A stretch of DNA of 64,000 nucleotides from Calcarisporiella thermophila CBS 279.70 (lineage: Eukaryota > Calcarisporiellomycota). How positions within the stretch are numbered: the first letter of the stretch is position 1; every line of letters begins with the position of its first letter. The position numbers and the translations under genes are program-made. The notes below the pieces were generated by a model that saw nothing but the letters and a program-made list of their open reading frames with translations, was not told where the DNA came from and made no database searches. This document shows, in pieces, positions 1 to 12,069 of this stretch. The stretch covers positions 135,829 through 199,828 of the forward strand of contig NW_027192197.1 in assembly GCF_041956535.1 (NCBI RefSeq). Reading direction: 5' to 3'.

Positions 1-330
1 TATTAATCATCCATGAAATGAGACTTTTGAACTCAAGGTTTTAACGGTTTTAACTTTACACTTCCAGCTAAATAGACATTCTGCTATTTAAATGTGCAAT
101 GTCACAGCGGAATGACTATGTTCTGCTTTTACGCTCGACTGCGGCCACACCTTCAAGGGAAATGGGTTTGCCACTCTTGTCGATAAACAAATGGCACAGT
201 TCACTCTCACTTCAAGTAGGCCCCTATCATTCTCCTTATATTACTAATTACTGGAGCATTCCTTACAATGTTATGATACACAGGGACATTTAATAGACTC
301 CAATTGGTCAACTGTCCATGCTACTTCTAG

Positions 331-1435
331 CGGATTGATTTCGATGATAAATTGTAACGTGCCCTCCACTTTTTTTCGCCTCCTTATTGCTTCAGACCGC
401 GCCAATGCGAAAGCGGTAGTTGCGTATTCGACACAAAGAGAAAAATGCAAGCTGCCTATTGAAGAGAAGAAAATCATGACACCGGTATTTACTGTGGTAG
501 GGGATGAATGGAGATCCCGTGTCGGTAGAGACTTTCCATTCCGAACATATGGCATTATTACGCCCGCGCAAAGCGATGAGCTCGTCATCCAAGCATTCTC
601 AACCCATCCTGCCAAGACTAGACGGGACATCCTGGCGTCACTTAGTCCGTCCACGACCCAGACCAATGCCTCTTATTCATACAATAACGAAGGTGGCCCC
701 ACAAGCATTGGGGAAGATGGCAAATTCAACGCATTTTATATTATAGGGATTTTTGGGATAGCCGTGTTACTATTTGTGGTCATTTTCTGCTGGACACGTG
801 ATTTTATTTACTGCGCAAGGAGAAGGGAGAGGCAGGAGGGGGAAAATGAGAGCAGAGAAAACGAGAGGAGAGAAAGCATAGTTGTAATGCACTTGGTAAA
901 AGTTGGAAAAAGGCCACTTACTCTGAAAGAATTGGCGCGGATCCCGATCGTGCGGATACGAGATGAGCCTAAAGAGCAAACAGTTGAGAAGAAAGAGGCA
1001 GTGGTGGTGATTGAGAAGAAGGAGGAGGAGGAGGAGAGGGAGGAGGAACGGAATGAAAAGGAAGGGGCAGATACAGAGAAAAGTGGCCAAGAGAATAGTA
1101 TGAATAATGCCTCGACAACCAACCGGATGGATCACGAAGCCAGTGTCGAAGTAGCCAGCATAGATCGAGGATCACTTTGGAACGATGCCTGCTCGATCTG
1201 TTTGAACGAATTTGGGGCTAACACTCTTATTCGTTTATTACCCTGCCGACATGGATTTCACAGGTAGCGTTGCATCTTAAACTAATGATTATTTAGGAAT
1301 CAAAATGTTAAGCAGTAGATCTCTCTTTTTGCGGGTAGTGAATGTGTTGATAGCTGGCTCTTAGAAGAGGACGCTTTATGTCCTGTATGTAAGCAAGAAT
1401 GTCATCCGGATATAAATCAGGTGGATACCGTCTGA
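331..1435 (+). CDS. Transmembrane RING-H2 E3 ubiquitin ligase (PA-TM-RING type), 5' end unresolved
   Basis: Exons 331-1263 and 1339-1435; the intron 1264-1338 splits the RING. A luminal part resembling the end of a protease-associated (PA) domain (AKAVVAYST, then MTPVFTVVG) precedes one membrane span near 737-795 (FYIIGIFGIAVLLFVVIF). A charged, Glu-rich cytoplasmic linker and a C-terminal RING-H2 follow. RING ligands are CSIC, CRHGFH in exon 1 and ECVDSWL, CPVC in exon 2. This is the layout of Goliath/RNF13-type membrane ligases, which ubiquitinate cargo at endosomes or the vacuole. The first exon here starts after a plausible acceptor (ctacttctag, ending 330) and has no suitable ATG before position 344. 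The signal peptide and the rest of the PA domain must therefore lie in exons further left, possibly outside the window. RING identity is secure; the 5' end is not. Confidence 0.72.
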
Positions 1436-1786
1436 CAGACCCATAAACCTGTACCTTCTACCTGGAACTTGGCCCCTCGGTGTTCATACCTCTAACCTAT
1501 TTCTATTGCATGCTCTTTGGAGGGATTTGTTTGTCTATGTAGCCGTGTAAATACCATCCTGCAAGTTGGTTTAGTATTTGAGTTATTTTACATCTAGTAA
1601 TAAGTTTTAAAGAGCGAGTGGTTGCATAGGAAGAAAACCTGGCAAATTTTTCTTTTGTGTTGAATCTCGCTTCCAAAGCATAATTTTGATGCTGTACTTG
1701 TGTAAATACAGATTATTTTATTGAATCCCATATAATTGCATATGAATTACATAGATTTTATTACAAAGAGGTGGGTGGATTTGGGT
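1436..1786. other. Convergent 3' intergenic region
   Basis: Between the RING gene and the convergent HSP20 gene. AT-rich 3' untranslated sequence for both; no coding or RNA signature seen. Confidence 0.6.
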
Positions 1787-2224
1787 TTATTGGATGTGGA
1801 TGTGTTTGGCACCTTGGGCCTCGTCCTTCTCAAAGACGATCGTGAGGACCCCACCTTCAAATGTAGCCTTGGCCTCCTCGATCTTTAAATGGGGCGGGAG
1901 CCTGAAGCTTCTTTCGAAAATACCATGTCTCCTCTCCGTTACAATGTGGTTCACGCCCTCGGTTTCGTTAAATTGTGTATGATCACCTCTGATCGTGAGC
2001 ACCTGGTCATTCACATCGATGTTCACCTTCTCTTTGGGTACCCCTGGAAGCTCCATACTCACGATGATTGCCTTGTCAGTCTCGTAGATATCGGTGCGCG
2101 GCACCCAGCGAGAGGATGCCTTGGAAGAAGGGGTGCGAGTTGTGTGGGATTTGACAGGGAAAGTATCAACAAAGAAGTTGGGAGTAGAGTGGATCGGGGT
2201 GTATTGACTGATGATGAGAGGCAT
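1787..2224 (-). CDS. Small heat-shock protein, HSP20/alpha-crystallin family
   Basis: Single exon, 145 aa. A short variable N-terminus precedes an alpha-crystallin domain from about residue 40 (DIYETDKAIIVSMELPGVP, then VNIDVNDQVLTIRG). The domain ends with GGVLTIVFEK, and the tail carries an I-x-I motif (HIHIQ) of the kind used for oligomer assembly. Small HSPs are ATP-independent holdases. An upstream in-frame ATG at 2299 exists, but a TATAAA box at 2299-2304 overlaps it. That ATG therefore lies upstream of the expected transcription start, so I chose the ATG at 2224. Two heat-shock elements just upstream make stress induction very likely. Start choice is inference; family is certain. Confidence 0.93.
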   Translation of the reverse strand: MPLIISQYTPIHSTPNFFVDTFPVKSHTTRTPSSKASSRWVPRTDIYETDKAIIVSMELPGVPKEKVNIDVNDQVLTIRGDHTQFNETEGVNHIVTERRHGIFERSFRLPPHLKIEEAKATFEGGVLTIVFEKDEAQGAKHIHIQ

Positions 2225-2298
2225 TGTGTTGGAGTGGATATTCGTTTTGGTTGTTTGGTTGTAACAGTGTATTGAGGGAAGAAAAAATGAGTTGGGCA

Positions 2299-2304
2299 TT
2301 TATA
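2299..2304 (-). promoter_or_regulatory. TATA box of the HSP20 gene
   Basis: TATAAA on the minus strand, about 75 bp upstream of the chosen ATG and 29 bp downstream of the nearest heat-shock element. The spacing fits a TATA-driven heat-shock promoter. Confidence 0.65.
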
Positions 2305-2332
2305 GGTCGAGGGAAGGCGTCGTAAATTAATA

Positions 2333-2350
2333 TTCTCGAATGTTCATGAA
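2333..2350 (-). promoter_or_regulatory. Perfect four-unit heat-shock element
   Basis: TTC-nn-GAA-nn-TTC-nn-GAA with exact 5-bp periodicity (TTC 2333-2335, GAA 2338-2340, TTC 2343-2345, GAA 2348-2350). This matches the HSF1 trimer-binding consensus without mismatch and lies about 110 bp upstream of the HSP20 start codon. Confidence 0.85.
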
Positions 2351-2371
2351 AGGATATGAAATCGAAGTCAC

Positions 2372-2389
2372 GAATATTCTACAAATTTC
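2372..2389 (-). promoter_or_regulatory. Second, imperfect heat-shock element
   Basis: GAA 2372-2374, TTC 2377-2379, cAA 2382-2384 (one mismatch), TTC 2387-2389, in the same 5-bp register type as the perfect element 22 bp closer to the gene. Paired elements would let two HSF trimers bind cooperatively. Confidence 0.6.
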
Positions 2390-3634
2390 AAGAGCATTGT
2401 TATATCCGTCTGGCTCGGCTTACGACTCAACAGTACAAACACGTCATCCAAGCTTATTGTTCACCAGACATCCGGAGAGTTCAATTGCTGCCAAAACACA
2501 CGAGAACGGATGATGACATCAATACGCACTAGTACTGCCTCAGATACACTCCACCCATAATAGCTGACGACCATATACGTCTTCAATTTCTCAATAGCTT
2601 ACTTTGGCTCAGAGTTAACACGCCTCAATATACTCTCAATGGATAGGCAGATCATCAGTATGGAGAATGACGTTTGACAGATATCTCTCGGCCTCGTTGA
2701 ATTGATATTTTAAAAAAATTACAGCCGCACAGGGACGACCAAAATGAGTGGAAAAGAAGCGTATTTTTGCTCGGATCAGCAGTATTTGTAAGGATGAATA
2801 AATATTTCTAGGCTATAAAAAAATCCCATGGGCAGGCTGGAGAATATCCAAAAGCAAAATAAGTGCAGTTTTTAATTGGCTTTATGAGAGCTATCTCTTT
2901 TTTTTTTGTGGTCGCTAATCTTTACAAAATGAATCATGTTTCAACATGGTGCAACGACTTCGGCAGAAACAATGAGCTCGCAGCGTCAACAACAACCAAA
3001 GCATTTATCTCGCAAATCCGTTGGGTCCATTAATATTCCTCGACGAGTAGTCTCTGTTCACAGATCCGGTACTCCAAAAGGAAGATGGCGAGGGAAAGAG
3101 TGTCTTTAGCTTTATTCCTAGTTAGGAATAAGCTCTCACACATGATCTGTAGAGCCTAGAGGCAGCATTCTATTGTAATGTGGATCCGTAATCAACTAGA
3201 AGAAAGTAAAAGAAAAATAAAACAATCCATTACAAACATTTTATTAAAGAGAGAATTTATATATATTATATATAAAAGAAGTAAATATACAATGGGAGAA
3301 ATGGGGGGGGGGGGGGAGGCGAGCGGTCGGTATTGAATAGAATAAGAAAACGCACTAAGAAAATGCTATGTACCTCATTGAAATATCAAAATTTCCTTCA
3401 CTTCAGAAACGAGAGTACAGGGAGAGAACAGGGGTGGGGCGAGAGGCAGTAGAACGAAATACAACGCATGCGCAGTCGAGCAGGAAATATACGTACAGCT
3501 GAGAGAAGCGAATAAAGATAGTGCACAAAAGGGGGTGCGTACAGGAGGGCGAGCAGACTTCCGCAAATCCACGAGTCCCTTTGTCGTCGAATAGAGTCCA
3601 TTAATGTTCTGTTTCGGCCCCCGCTCGCCCGGGC
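2390..3634. other. Intergenic region with low-complexity tracts
   Basis: No credible exon. It contains an AT dinucleotide run around 3257-3275 and a tract of 14 consecutive G at 3303-3316. Short reading frames at 3375-3600 lack start context, splice continuity and family signal. Confidence 0.55.
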
Positions 3635-4554
3635 CTACCGATTCACTCGCATCCCTTGTTGCTCTTGTTCCGTGGAGGGGGAGGCCTCCAACTCAAAGAG
3701 AGGAGGGGCACTGGGGGTATAAACGGGGGGCGCATCGTCGTGGTAGGGAGGGTTGAACGGCGCTTCGTATTCGCCATCTGAGTATTGTATGTCGTTTTTC
3801 AAGTGACCTACGGGAGTGGACAGGAGCACCACCGTGTGCATGTTGCGCAATGGAACTGCCTCGCCCACAACCTGGTGCTGTTGGCTGGTTGTTGCGTAAC
3901 TCGCAAAATCCTGGTAATGGCTAGAACTCGAAGACACGCTCGCAGGAGGCACACTGGGCTCTGAAATCACCAAAGTCGTATCGGAGGTATGTTCGCGTGT
4001 TTGAGGTGATTGTGGGGGTAGCCGAGGCGATGTTGATGGTAGATCCGAGGTAGGCTTGAAAGTGCTATCGGAACTATCGGCGTCGTGAATAGAGTCTGAG
4101 GATCGGCTTCGACTGCGATAATATAGGAGAGCGCTGATGAAGATGAGGATAACGATGAAGACGGAGCCGATGACGCTAAAGGAGATGATGGTGATGTGTA
4201 GTGTGTTTTCTTCCTAGAAGGAGGATTAACCATGTGAGCACTCAATCCAATGAATAATGGAGCACATCCCAATCATCATACCTCTTTTATTAATTTTTTC
4301 CCATTTTCCAGCTGAATCTCTAGTTCTCTCTCCTCTCTTTCTCTCTCTGACACAATGTTGTCTGTTGCCCGTGTTGGGATTTCCAATGTGGGTGAGGAGG
4401 TTGGAGGCGATATAGAGCGGGATAGGGTAGATGAAACTGCGCTTGGTCCCCTTGTATGGTCCAGCTGGCCAGATGGAGCGGCGATGGCAGCGGCATCCAT
4501 CATGGAGAGCAGACAAAGGGCCAACACAGGTGATAGGATGCGATGTAGTCTCAT
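3635..4554 (-). CDS. Single-pass (type I) membrane protein with PY-motif tail
   Basis: Exons 4282-4554 and 3635-4213, intron 68 nt, 283 aa. Exon 1 encodes a signal peptide (MRLHRILSPVLALCLLSMM), a short Ser/Thr/Pro ectodomain and a charged juxtamembrane stretch rich in Glu and Arg. Exon 2 opens with a strong membrane span at about residues 96-121 (ITIISFSVIGSVFIVILIF), a basic YYRSRSR stop-transfer, and a 160-residue cytoplasmic tail. The tail holds PPY and PPVY motifs within FNPPYHDDAPPVYTPSAPP, like those that recruit WW-domain Rsp5/NEDD4 ligases. Topology resembles fungal wall sensors or sorting adaptors, but no known domain was recognised. The splice joins a GAG codon to GAA, preserving the juxtamembrane acidic run. 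Confidence 0.75.
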
Positions 4555-4914
4555 GGTGACAACTACTCGCTAACCTGCTAGTTGATTTGAAGAATGATGT
4601 TCTTTTCCAGGGCGGAGAGCGGCTCCCAAAGACAATCAATGGGGGGCAGAATTAATTAGTGGAGAGACGATACAAGATTAGGGGATAGGATGCAGAGGGA
4701 GGGCAAGGCTACGGGGACATGGATGGCAGCTTGAAGGGGGAAGAGAGGCAAAAAAGGGGAAGAAGGGAAGTGTGAAAAAAACAAACGACCACGCACCCGA
4801 AAAAATTCTACTTTTTCTGTTTGGAAAAATCCAAATGGTACCATGTGGAGTCCTGAAATTCCCTTTTGGAAAACGTCATGCTTGTTGACGATGCCTCGTA
4901 ATCAATAAATTGTT
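4555..4914. other. Intergenic region
   Basis: Purine-rich 5' leader and promoter of the membrane-protein gene and 3' region of the next gene. Nothing else seen. Confidence 0.5.
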
Positions 4915-5793
4915 TCAGCAAAAGAGGCGGCGGTTTCTCGTCCTCCGCTTATCCCAAACACATCGTTGAGCCGGCCCGTCTCCTGAAACCACTTTGAGCA
5001 ACGGAGATATTACAGCCCTATAAACCGCGCTGCTTAGCTCGCTCAACATCTCCCTCACAATCAGTATGCTTAATGCCGGAAGAATGTACGGCGCATGCAA
5101 CAGGCTCGCCATGAGCTCATTACGCTCGCGATGGATCGCTTTCTAAATGTTAGGTCGAGCGGGGGAAATGATTAGAATCAATACCCAGAGACGCGAGGAG
5201 CGCCACCTCCTATGCTGCTTGATGTGGCCTTACCTCATCATGCACTTCCTCCTCGGCCCATCTCTTGACCAAGCTTAAATAGCCTTCTTTCATATTCCCG
5301 ATGTTTTCTGCCTCCTCAATACACATTTCTAGCTCCAGCTTGCCCAACAACCACGCAACAAAGTGCCCACAATTCCTCCCCAACACATTGTACTTTCCCT
5401 CCTCCGTCCACCGCTTCAGCATCTCCTGGAGCCACTCCTCATCAATGGGCGTAGACCGACAGCCAACTAGCATTGGAAACCGGCGGAGGGGATCTCGCCA
5501 GTATGGAATCTGCAGCTGCTGTGTCCGGAGTTTTCCCTCAACGTTCAAAAGACAGAAGGAGGTGCGTGCTTCAGGCACCCCCCATTCTATGCGGTATATT
5601 CTATGGAAGGTCTGGTTGGCATTAAAGAGATGAGTTCGGAAACATGCACAAAAAGAGATTTGGAGGAATAGAGCCGTACCTGTGTACAAATTTCCAGTAC
5701 AATGTAAATATGATGTAGAAGTGGCGAAAGCGACGCAATGTTGTGACTTAGTGGAACCGGCAATGGTTCACACCCAATATATACAGAAAGCAT
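4915..5793 (-). CDS. NC-motif papain-like fold protein (LRAT / PPPDE type candidate)
   Basis: Exons 5680-5793, 5234-5611 and 4915-5142 (introns 68 and 91 nt), 239 aa. The diagnostic segment is YNVLGRNCGHFVAWLLGKLE at about residues 122-141. An Asn-Cys followed by His-Phe in a predicted helix is the nucleophile motif of LRAT/NlpC-like and PPPDE/DeSI circularly permuted papain folds. A His-Tyr stretch in exon 1 (LLHHIYIVLE) could supply the upstream catalytic His. The third exon has a hydrophobic segment (APYILPALSILIVREML) that could anchor the protein to membranes, as in LRAT-type acyltransferases. The substrate is unknown. The N-terminus may be longer if another upstream exon exists. The family call rests on the short NC motif and is provisional. 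Confidence 0.55.
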
Positions 5794-6794
5794 TATATTA
5801 CAAGATGTATTCTATTCTATTTTATTTTATTTTTGCTTGCACACCCGCGGATCTCTATATTTCGTTTGGGAGGAAAAGGAAGAAGGAAGGGTGAGAAAAG
5901 ATTCTCGAGCAGATATATGAAAGGGAGAGCATCGAGAACAAGTAGAAGCGATGAAAATAAAAACCAGCGGAAACAAATGAATAGCTTCGGCTTCACCCTG
6001 AGATGTCCTCCTCCCGAAGGTACCAACCATATCCTGGGTTGTCCCGAAATCCTCGGATTCCCTCTCCACTTCGGAGTGCAAATAACCCCTTTGGTGCCGG
6101 AGTGTCCATACACAAAAAGGGTATCCAAATCGGAATCGGATTGGTTATAAAAAGGAAATCTATTTGCCTTAAAGTACCAATTATCTCGTAGTTATAAAGT
6201 GTTGCCCCACAGGAGCTCTTTTACCAGCTGGGGGGAGGAGACGCATTCCGATCCAGCCTAATCCTCGTGCAATTGATTAGAAGAAAGGATTTGTTATGAC
6301 CCAATTCAATTCATAGGCAACGCTTACCTCATTCCGCCTCTGCTGTACTTGATGCAGTGATTTCCTCGCATAAATTGAGAACTAAGTATAGGGTCCAAAC
6401 TGAGAGGAAAGCAGCAAAAAGGGCCTGCACTTTTGAAATCATGCATTTGGAATTCTTCGGTGCATGCATGCATTGGTTTATCATGTGAGATTAGATGTCT
6501 ATCTTTAGGGACTTGCAGGCAGCTTTAATGTGTTTGCATGAGAAGGGTCTATTTTATAGAGTCAAAGTCACACCTTTGACAACCTCAATTAGCCCCCAAG
6601 GCCGTAGAAAGATATGAGGCAGTAATCGAATGCTTTTCAGAAAAAGACTAAGGAAGCCATTGAAAAATATTTGTCAAAAAAAGGGATTTTCTCTACAGCA
6701 TATATGTGTACATAGGTGCATCTATACAGATAGGGGGAAACATAGGAGAGGAAAAAGAAAAAAAAAGGAATATTAGAGTCCATTTGTGCTTTTG
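5794..6794. other. Intergenic region, 1 kb
   Basis: No gene seen. It contains a non-AT-rich block (about 5990-6130) with open frames on both strands but no recognisable domain, and A-rich and AT-rich tracts around 6670-6780. Confidence 0.5.
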
Positions 6795-7474
6795 TCATTT
6801 CCCCTTGAACATTTTCAAAAATAAACCACTCTTTCTTTTCCGTTTGCGCTTTCTGTTAAGAAGATAGTCCACTTGTTTCCTATTTAATGCACCTCTTCTG
6901 TGCTTACGTATGAACTCGATTGCATCCTATATAATACCAAAACCTCAATTTAGAGTGACCAAGCGCCCAGTATCCAATGTCGCTTACGTAGGGATCCATT
7001 CCTTCGTCAATCAAGGAAATCGCCACCAGAACCTACAAGATCAAATCATCATTATTATAGAGACACGTGGTTTTATATTTTGATTCGAAACATCTCTATG
7101 AGCATGATCTTTTCCGTTCCTTCTAGAGACAATGAGGATGGACTTACCGGTGCTCTCCCGATTCCCGATACGCAATGCACCGCTACTACTCCATGATTTT
7201 CAAACACTCGATTCGTCAGTGCAAGCCATTTCTCCACAACTTCCTCTGGCGGCGGCTCCCCATCTGCGAATTTCAAATCATCATGTACGTAGATCCCCGC
7301 GTCGCGGAGCGGAGAAGAGTCATAGTACGACTGATCACATATACGAACGATGTCGGTGACTCCTTCAGATTGCAGCCGAGGCAAGTACTTCAATGCAATC
7401 GTATCATCATCAGGGCAATCCACAATGAGAAAACGTTTCGAAGGATGTTGGGTGTGTTGAATAGTGGAGAACAT
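6795..7474 (-). CDS. PRL-type protein tyrosine phosphatase (PTP4A family)
   Basis: Exons 7148-7474, 6988-7032 and 6795-6926. The P-loop is VHCVSGIGRAP, the PRL-specific Cys-x5-Arg signature with Ala-Pro after Arg, split from LVAISLIDEGM by an intron. The upstream TDIVRICDQSYYD and the WPFDDG-equivalent KFADGEPPP loop carry the general-acid region, and YDAIEFIRKHRRGALN follows as in all PRLs. The start shown (ATG 7474) is minimal. The exon continues to an acceptor at 7487, and an upstream exon near 7646-7695 starting MGQRSIPLRL could join in frame. The C-terminus is strongly basic (NRKRKRKRKSG) but ends KMFKGK with no CaaX box, unlike animal PRLs, which are farnesylated there. Catalytic call is firm; membrane targeting must differ or use another exon. 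Confidence 0.88.
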
Positions 7475-7972
7475 TCCGTCTTGGAACCTAAAATTGACCT
7501 TAATTGGGCGCAATTAATTCAAGACGGGAGAAATGGACCGTTTAGGTGATCTTGGCTATTAAATAAACTAAGTAGGATCGGGGTTTCAATGTTCAGAAAT
7601 GGTAAAGCTATACGGGCCCCTAAACACTCCGCATTAATTGAATTTCTACAGACGGCTAATGAAACTCTGGAGACGCAGGGGGATCGATCTCTGGCCCATC
7701 GCTCCTCCCTCCGCTTTCCCGTTTCCATAGCGCGGTTGCTCACCTACGCTTTGCGGTATATCCCCATACGGATAGGGTACCGGTGGGATCCTCCATCTAA
7801 CGAAAAGAGTTCTTTTAATTACAAAGAGGAAAAAAAGAAACAAATACTTTGATGTGGGTAATAGAAAAAAATAAAAAGAAATAAAAAGGAATATACTATA
7901 AAACAATGGGAGCAATAACGAGAAATAAAAGAAGGAGGAGAAATAAAAATAATGGTGGCGGAGAATCTATAT
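7475..7972. other. Promoter/5' exon region of the PRL gene and 3' region of NSA2
   Basis: May contain a short 5' coding exon of the PRL gene (candidate start ATG near 7695 on the minus strand). Otherwise an AT-rich NSA2 3' region. Confidence 0.4.
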
Positions 7973-8981
7973 TTATACCAACAGCACGGCATTGATGCAC
8001 CCATCATTCTCAGGGTTGTTGGTCACTTGTGCGTACTTGCCCCAAATGACCTTGCCACTCTGCGATACCAGCCCCAACTCGCTGACATTCACCTCCAACA
8101 CGGTTCCCTTGGTGATGACGCCCAAGTTTGTGTAGAGAGGATTCTGCGGATTCTTCTTCACGCCAATGATGGGAAGGAAGAATGTGGCCTTCAGCTCGGG
8201 GTGTGTCACGTGCGCTTTCTTGAAACGCAGTGCCATGGGCCGGATGAATCTCTCTCTCTTCGGGTTGGCACGTGTGAAGCCCTCGCCCACATAGGTGACC
8301 TTGGTGACCATACGCTTCCACTGCTTCGAATTCTTTTTGCCCGTCTTAAGGACCTTGAACATCTCATCCTCGGCAATACCGCGCACCTTTGGCAAGGGAA
8401 CGTTCCACTTGCCAGCCTTTTCGGCACGTTTCTGCTTGATCATATTGGACAAGATCTTGGCACGTTGCTGCTCCTCACGATCGAGAAGATAGGCTGGGAC
8501 AGCCCCCTCTGGAACTGCATTGCCATCCTTCTGTTTCGCATTCTTCTCCTCGTGCTGCTTGATACTATTGTGATATTAATGGTCAGGACGATGAGGACAA
8601 AAAAAAAGGAGAGATCAGGGGGAAACAAATTGAAAAACGTACGTCTTCTTCATTTGAATCTTCTCTGCATGACGTTTCTTGTTATAGAGCTTAGCCTTAA
8701 TGCCATGGACCTTCTGAGCAAATTCGGACGACTTGTGGGCCTGACGAGCCTCCCTCTTCCGCCTAGACACATCGGTTGAAGTTTTGGGTTAGCTTGTGAG
8801 GCGTAAGGCTCAATGGGAGGGGCAGATCAAGGACACTTACTTTCTCTCCTCGTAATCTAGACGCCTACCATGGCGTTTGATCGACTCCTCAATGTATTCG
8901 TTCTGCGGCTATTGTTTCGAAAATAAGATTGGGTTAATTCATGCATGTTCAATCCGCATCACTAAGAGAATGCTATACCAT
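7973..8981 (-). CDS. NSA2: Ribosome biogenesis protein NSA2
   Basis: Exons 8979-8981 (the ATG alone), 8841-8908, 8643-8762 and 7973-8564; 260 aa, exactly the length of human NSA2. The sequence is near-identical to the family over its length: [20 protein letters not shown] at the N-terminus, [20 protein letters not shown] in the middle, and [20 protein letters not shown] at the C-terminus. NSA2 is a nucleolar assembly factor for the 60S subunit, needed for 27S pre-rRNA processing; its C-terminal half is an S8e-like beta-barrel. The first coding exon is only the start codon, followed by a GTATAG donor. It lies back to back with the L12 gene, suggesting co-regulation. Confidence 0.97.
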
Positions 8982-9187
8982 AGCGATTAAATGTTAGGCC
9001 TTGGAGAAGTTATGAAAAAGAGGTCAAACAAAAGAATTTCATTTTTCTTGTTTACTCTCTCATCCGCTTCCAAATCGTGGCTTAGCACATCCCATCTGCA
9101 GTTCGTCTTGATCCCATCCCTACTTGGGTGGCCTGCCGGTTCCCTCCTTTTCCCAATCTTCGTGAAGCGCATCCATCCGTCCTAAAA
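8982..9187. promoter_or_regulatory. Bidirectional promoter of NSA2 and RPL12
   Basis: Only 206 bp separate the two start codons, which face away from each other, so both promoters and 5' leaders must share it. Pyrimidine-rich stretches occur on the RPL12-sense strand (ctcatccgcttcc, tccctccttttcc), as often seen near ribosomal-protein transcription starts. No specific factor site can be named. Confidence 0.75.
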
Positions 9188-9982
9188 TGCCGCCGAAGCT
9201 CGATCCCAACGAAGTCAAGATCTGTAAGTTCTCCAGCGTTTTTGCTTGATGGATGGCATTGGGAGAGTGAAGATGGACTCTCCCCTCGGGAATTAAGACC
9301 TCTTGGCCATCGCATTATGACATCGGGTTAGGTGCTAATCTTGAGCATTTTCCTATGGGTAGTGTACCTCCGTACAACCGGTGGTGAGGTCGGCGCTTCC
9401 TCTTCTCTCGCTCCCAAGATCGGTCCTCTTGGATTGGTAAGTAGCCCATATGGAAGGATAGATGGATCCAGGTCTGATTTGCTCATCGCATCGTCTCGAT
9501 CATGATCTATGTAGTCCCCTAAGAAAGTTGGTGAAGACATTGCCAAGGCCACCGGCGACTGGAAAGGTCTTCGCGTGACCGTCAAGCTTACTATCCAGAA
9601 CCGTCAGGCTGCCGTCTCCGTTGTCCCCTCCGCCTCCTCCCTTGTGATCAAGGCCCTTAAGGAACCCCCTCGTGACCGCAAGAAGGAGAAGAATATTAAG
9701 CACACGGGCAACCTGTCGCTCGACGACGTGATTGATATTGCTCGGCAGATGCGGTTCAAGAGTTTGGCTCGTGAGTTGAAGGGGACAGTGAAGGAGATCC
9801 TGGGAACTTGCTTCAGTGTTGGATGCACGGTCAATGGTAAGTTTTTATTTTTTTTCGAGAAAAAAATAAACTCAATCGTCGGATCGAATGCTTACTCTTT
9901 TGTGCCCTTGTGCTCAGGTCAAAGTCCCAAGGACATCAGCGACCAGATCGAGGAGGGCGAGATCGAAATCCCTGAGGAGTAA
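9188..9982 (+). CDS. RPL12: 60S ribosomal protein L12 (uL11)
   Basis: Exons 9188-9224, 9363-9436, 9515-9836 and 9918-9982; 165 aa, the usual L12 length. Diagnostic stretches are [52 protein letters not shown] and [21 protein letters not shown]12 binds the GTPase-associated centre of large-subunit rRNA with the P-stalk and supports elongation-factor function. Three short introns cluster in the 5' half and near the 3' end. Codon use is strongly biased (many GAG, AAG, CTC), as expected for a highly expressed gene. Confidence 0.98.
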
Positions 9983-10294
9983 AAAAATAAAAAAAATAAA
10001 AGTCTTCAGTGATGGTTGCCTACTGTTTCTAATAAACAAACTATTTAAAAAGCACCCTAGGAAAAAAAAAATCATCTGGAAGGTTCAATCTTTCTCTCTT
10101 TAATTTCCTTATAAACACAGCAAAGGGTAATAAGAGTGATGCAGGAGAAAAAAAAAGGGCATGCATTCCAAGAAAATAAAATAGTTTTCAATACCATTAC
10201 ATTAAACACAAGAAAAGACGAGGGAAGACAGGAGGATTAAAAGAAAAAACAAAGAGAAACACATATTTACGTTGTAAATGCAAGTTTATTCGTC
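9983..10294. other. Convergent 3' region of RPL12 and HOG1
   Basis: AT-rich sequence with A-rich runs on the plus strand right after the L12 stop codon. No gene seen. Confidence 0.5.

Positions 10295-12069
<1,775 letters not shown>

Noticed and set aside
2225-2299. N-terminal extension of HSP20 from ATG 2299
   Set aside because: A TATAAA overlaps that ATG and two HSEs sit just upstream, so it is promoter rather than coding sequence.
5960-6130. Possible transposon remnant or gene
   Set aside because: Open on both strands and less AT-rich than its flanks, but no terminal repeats, target duplication or domain.
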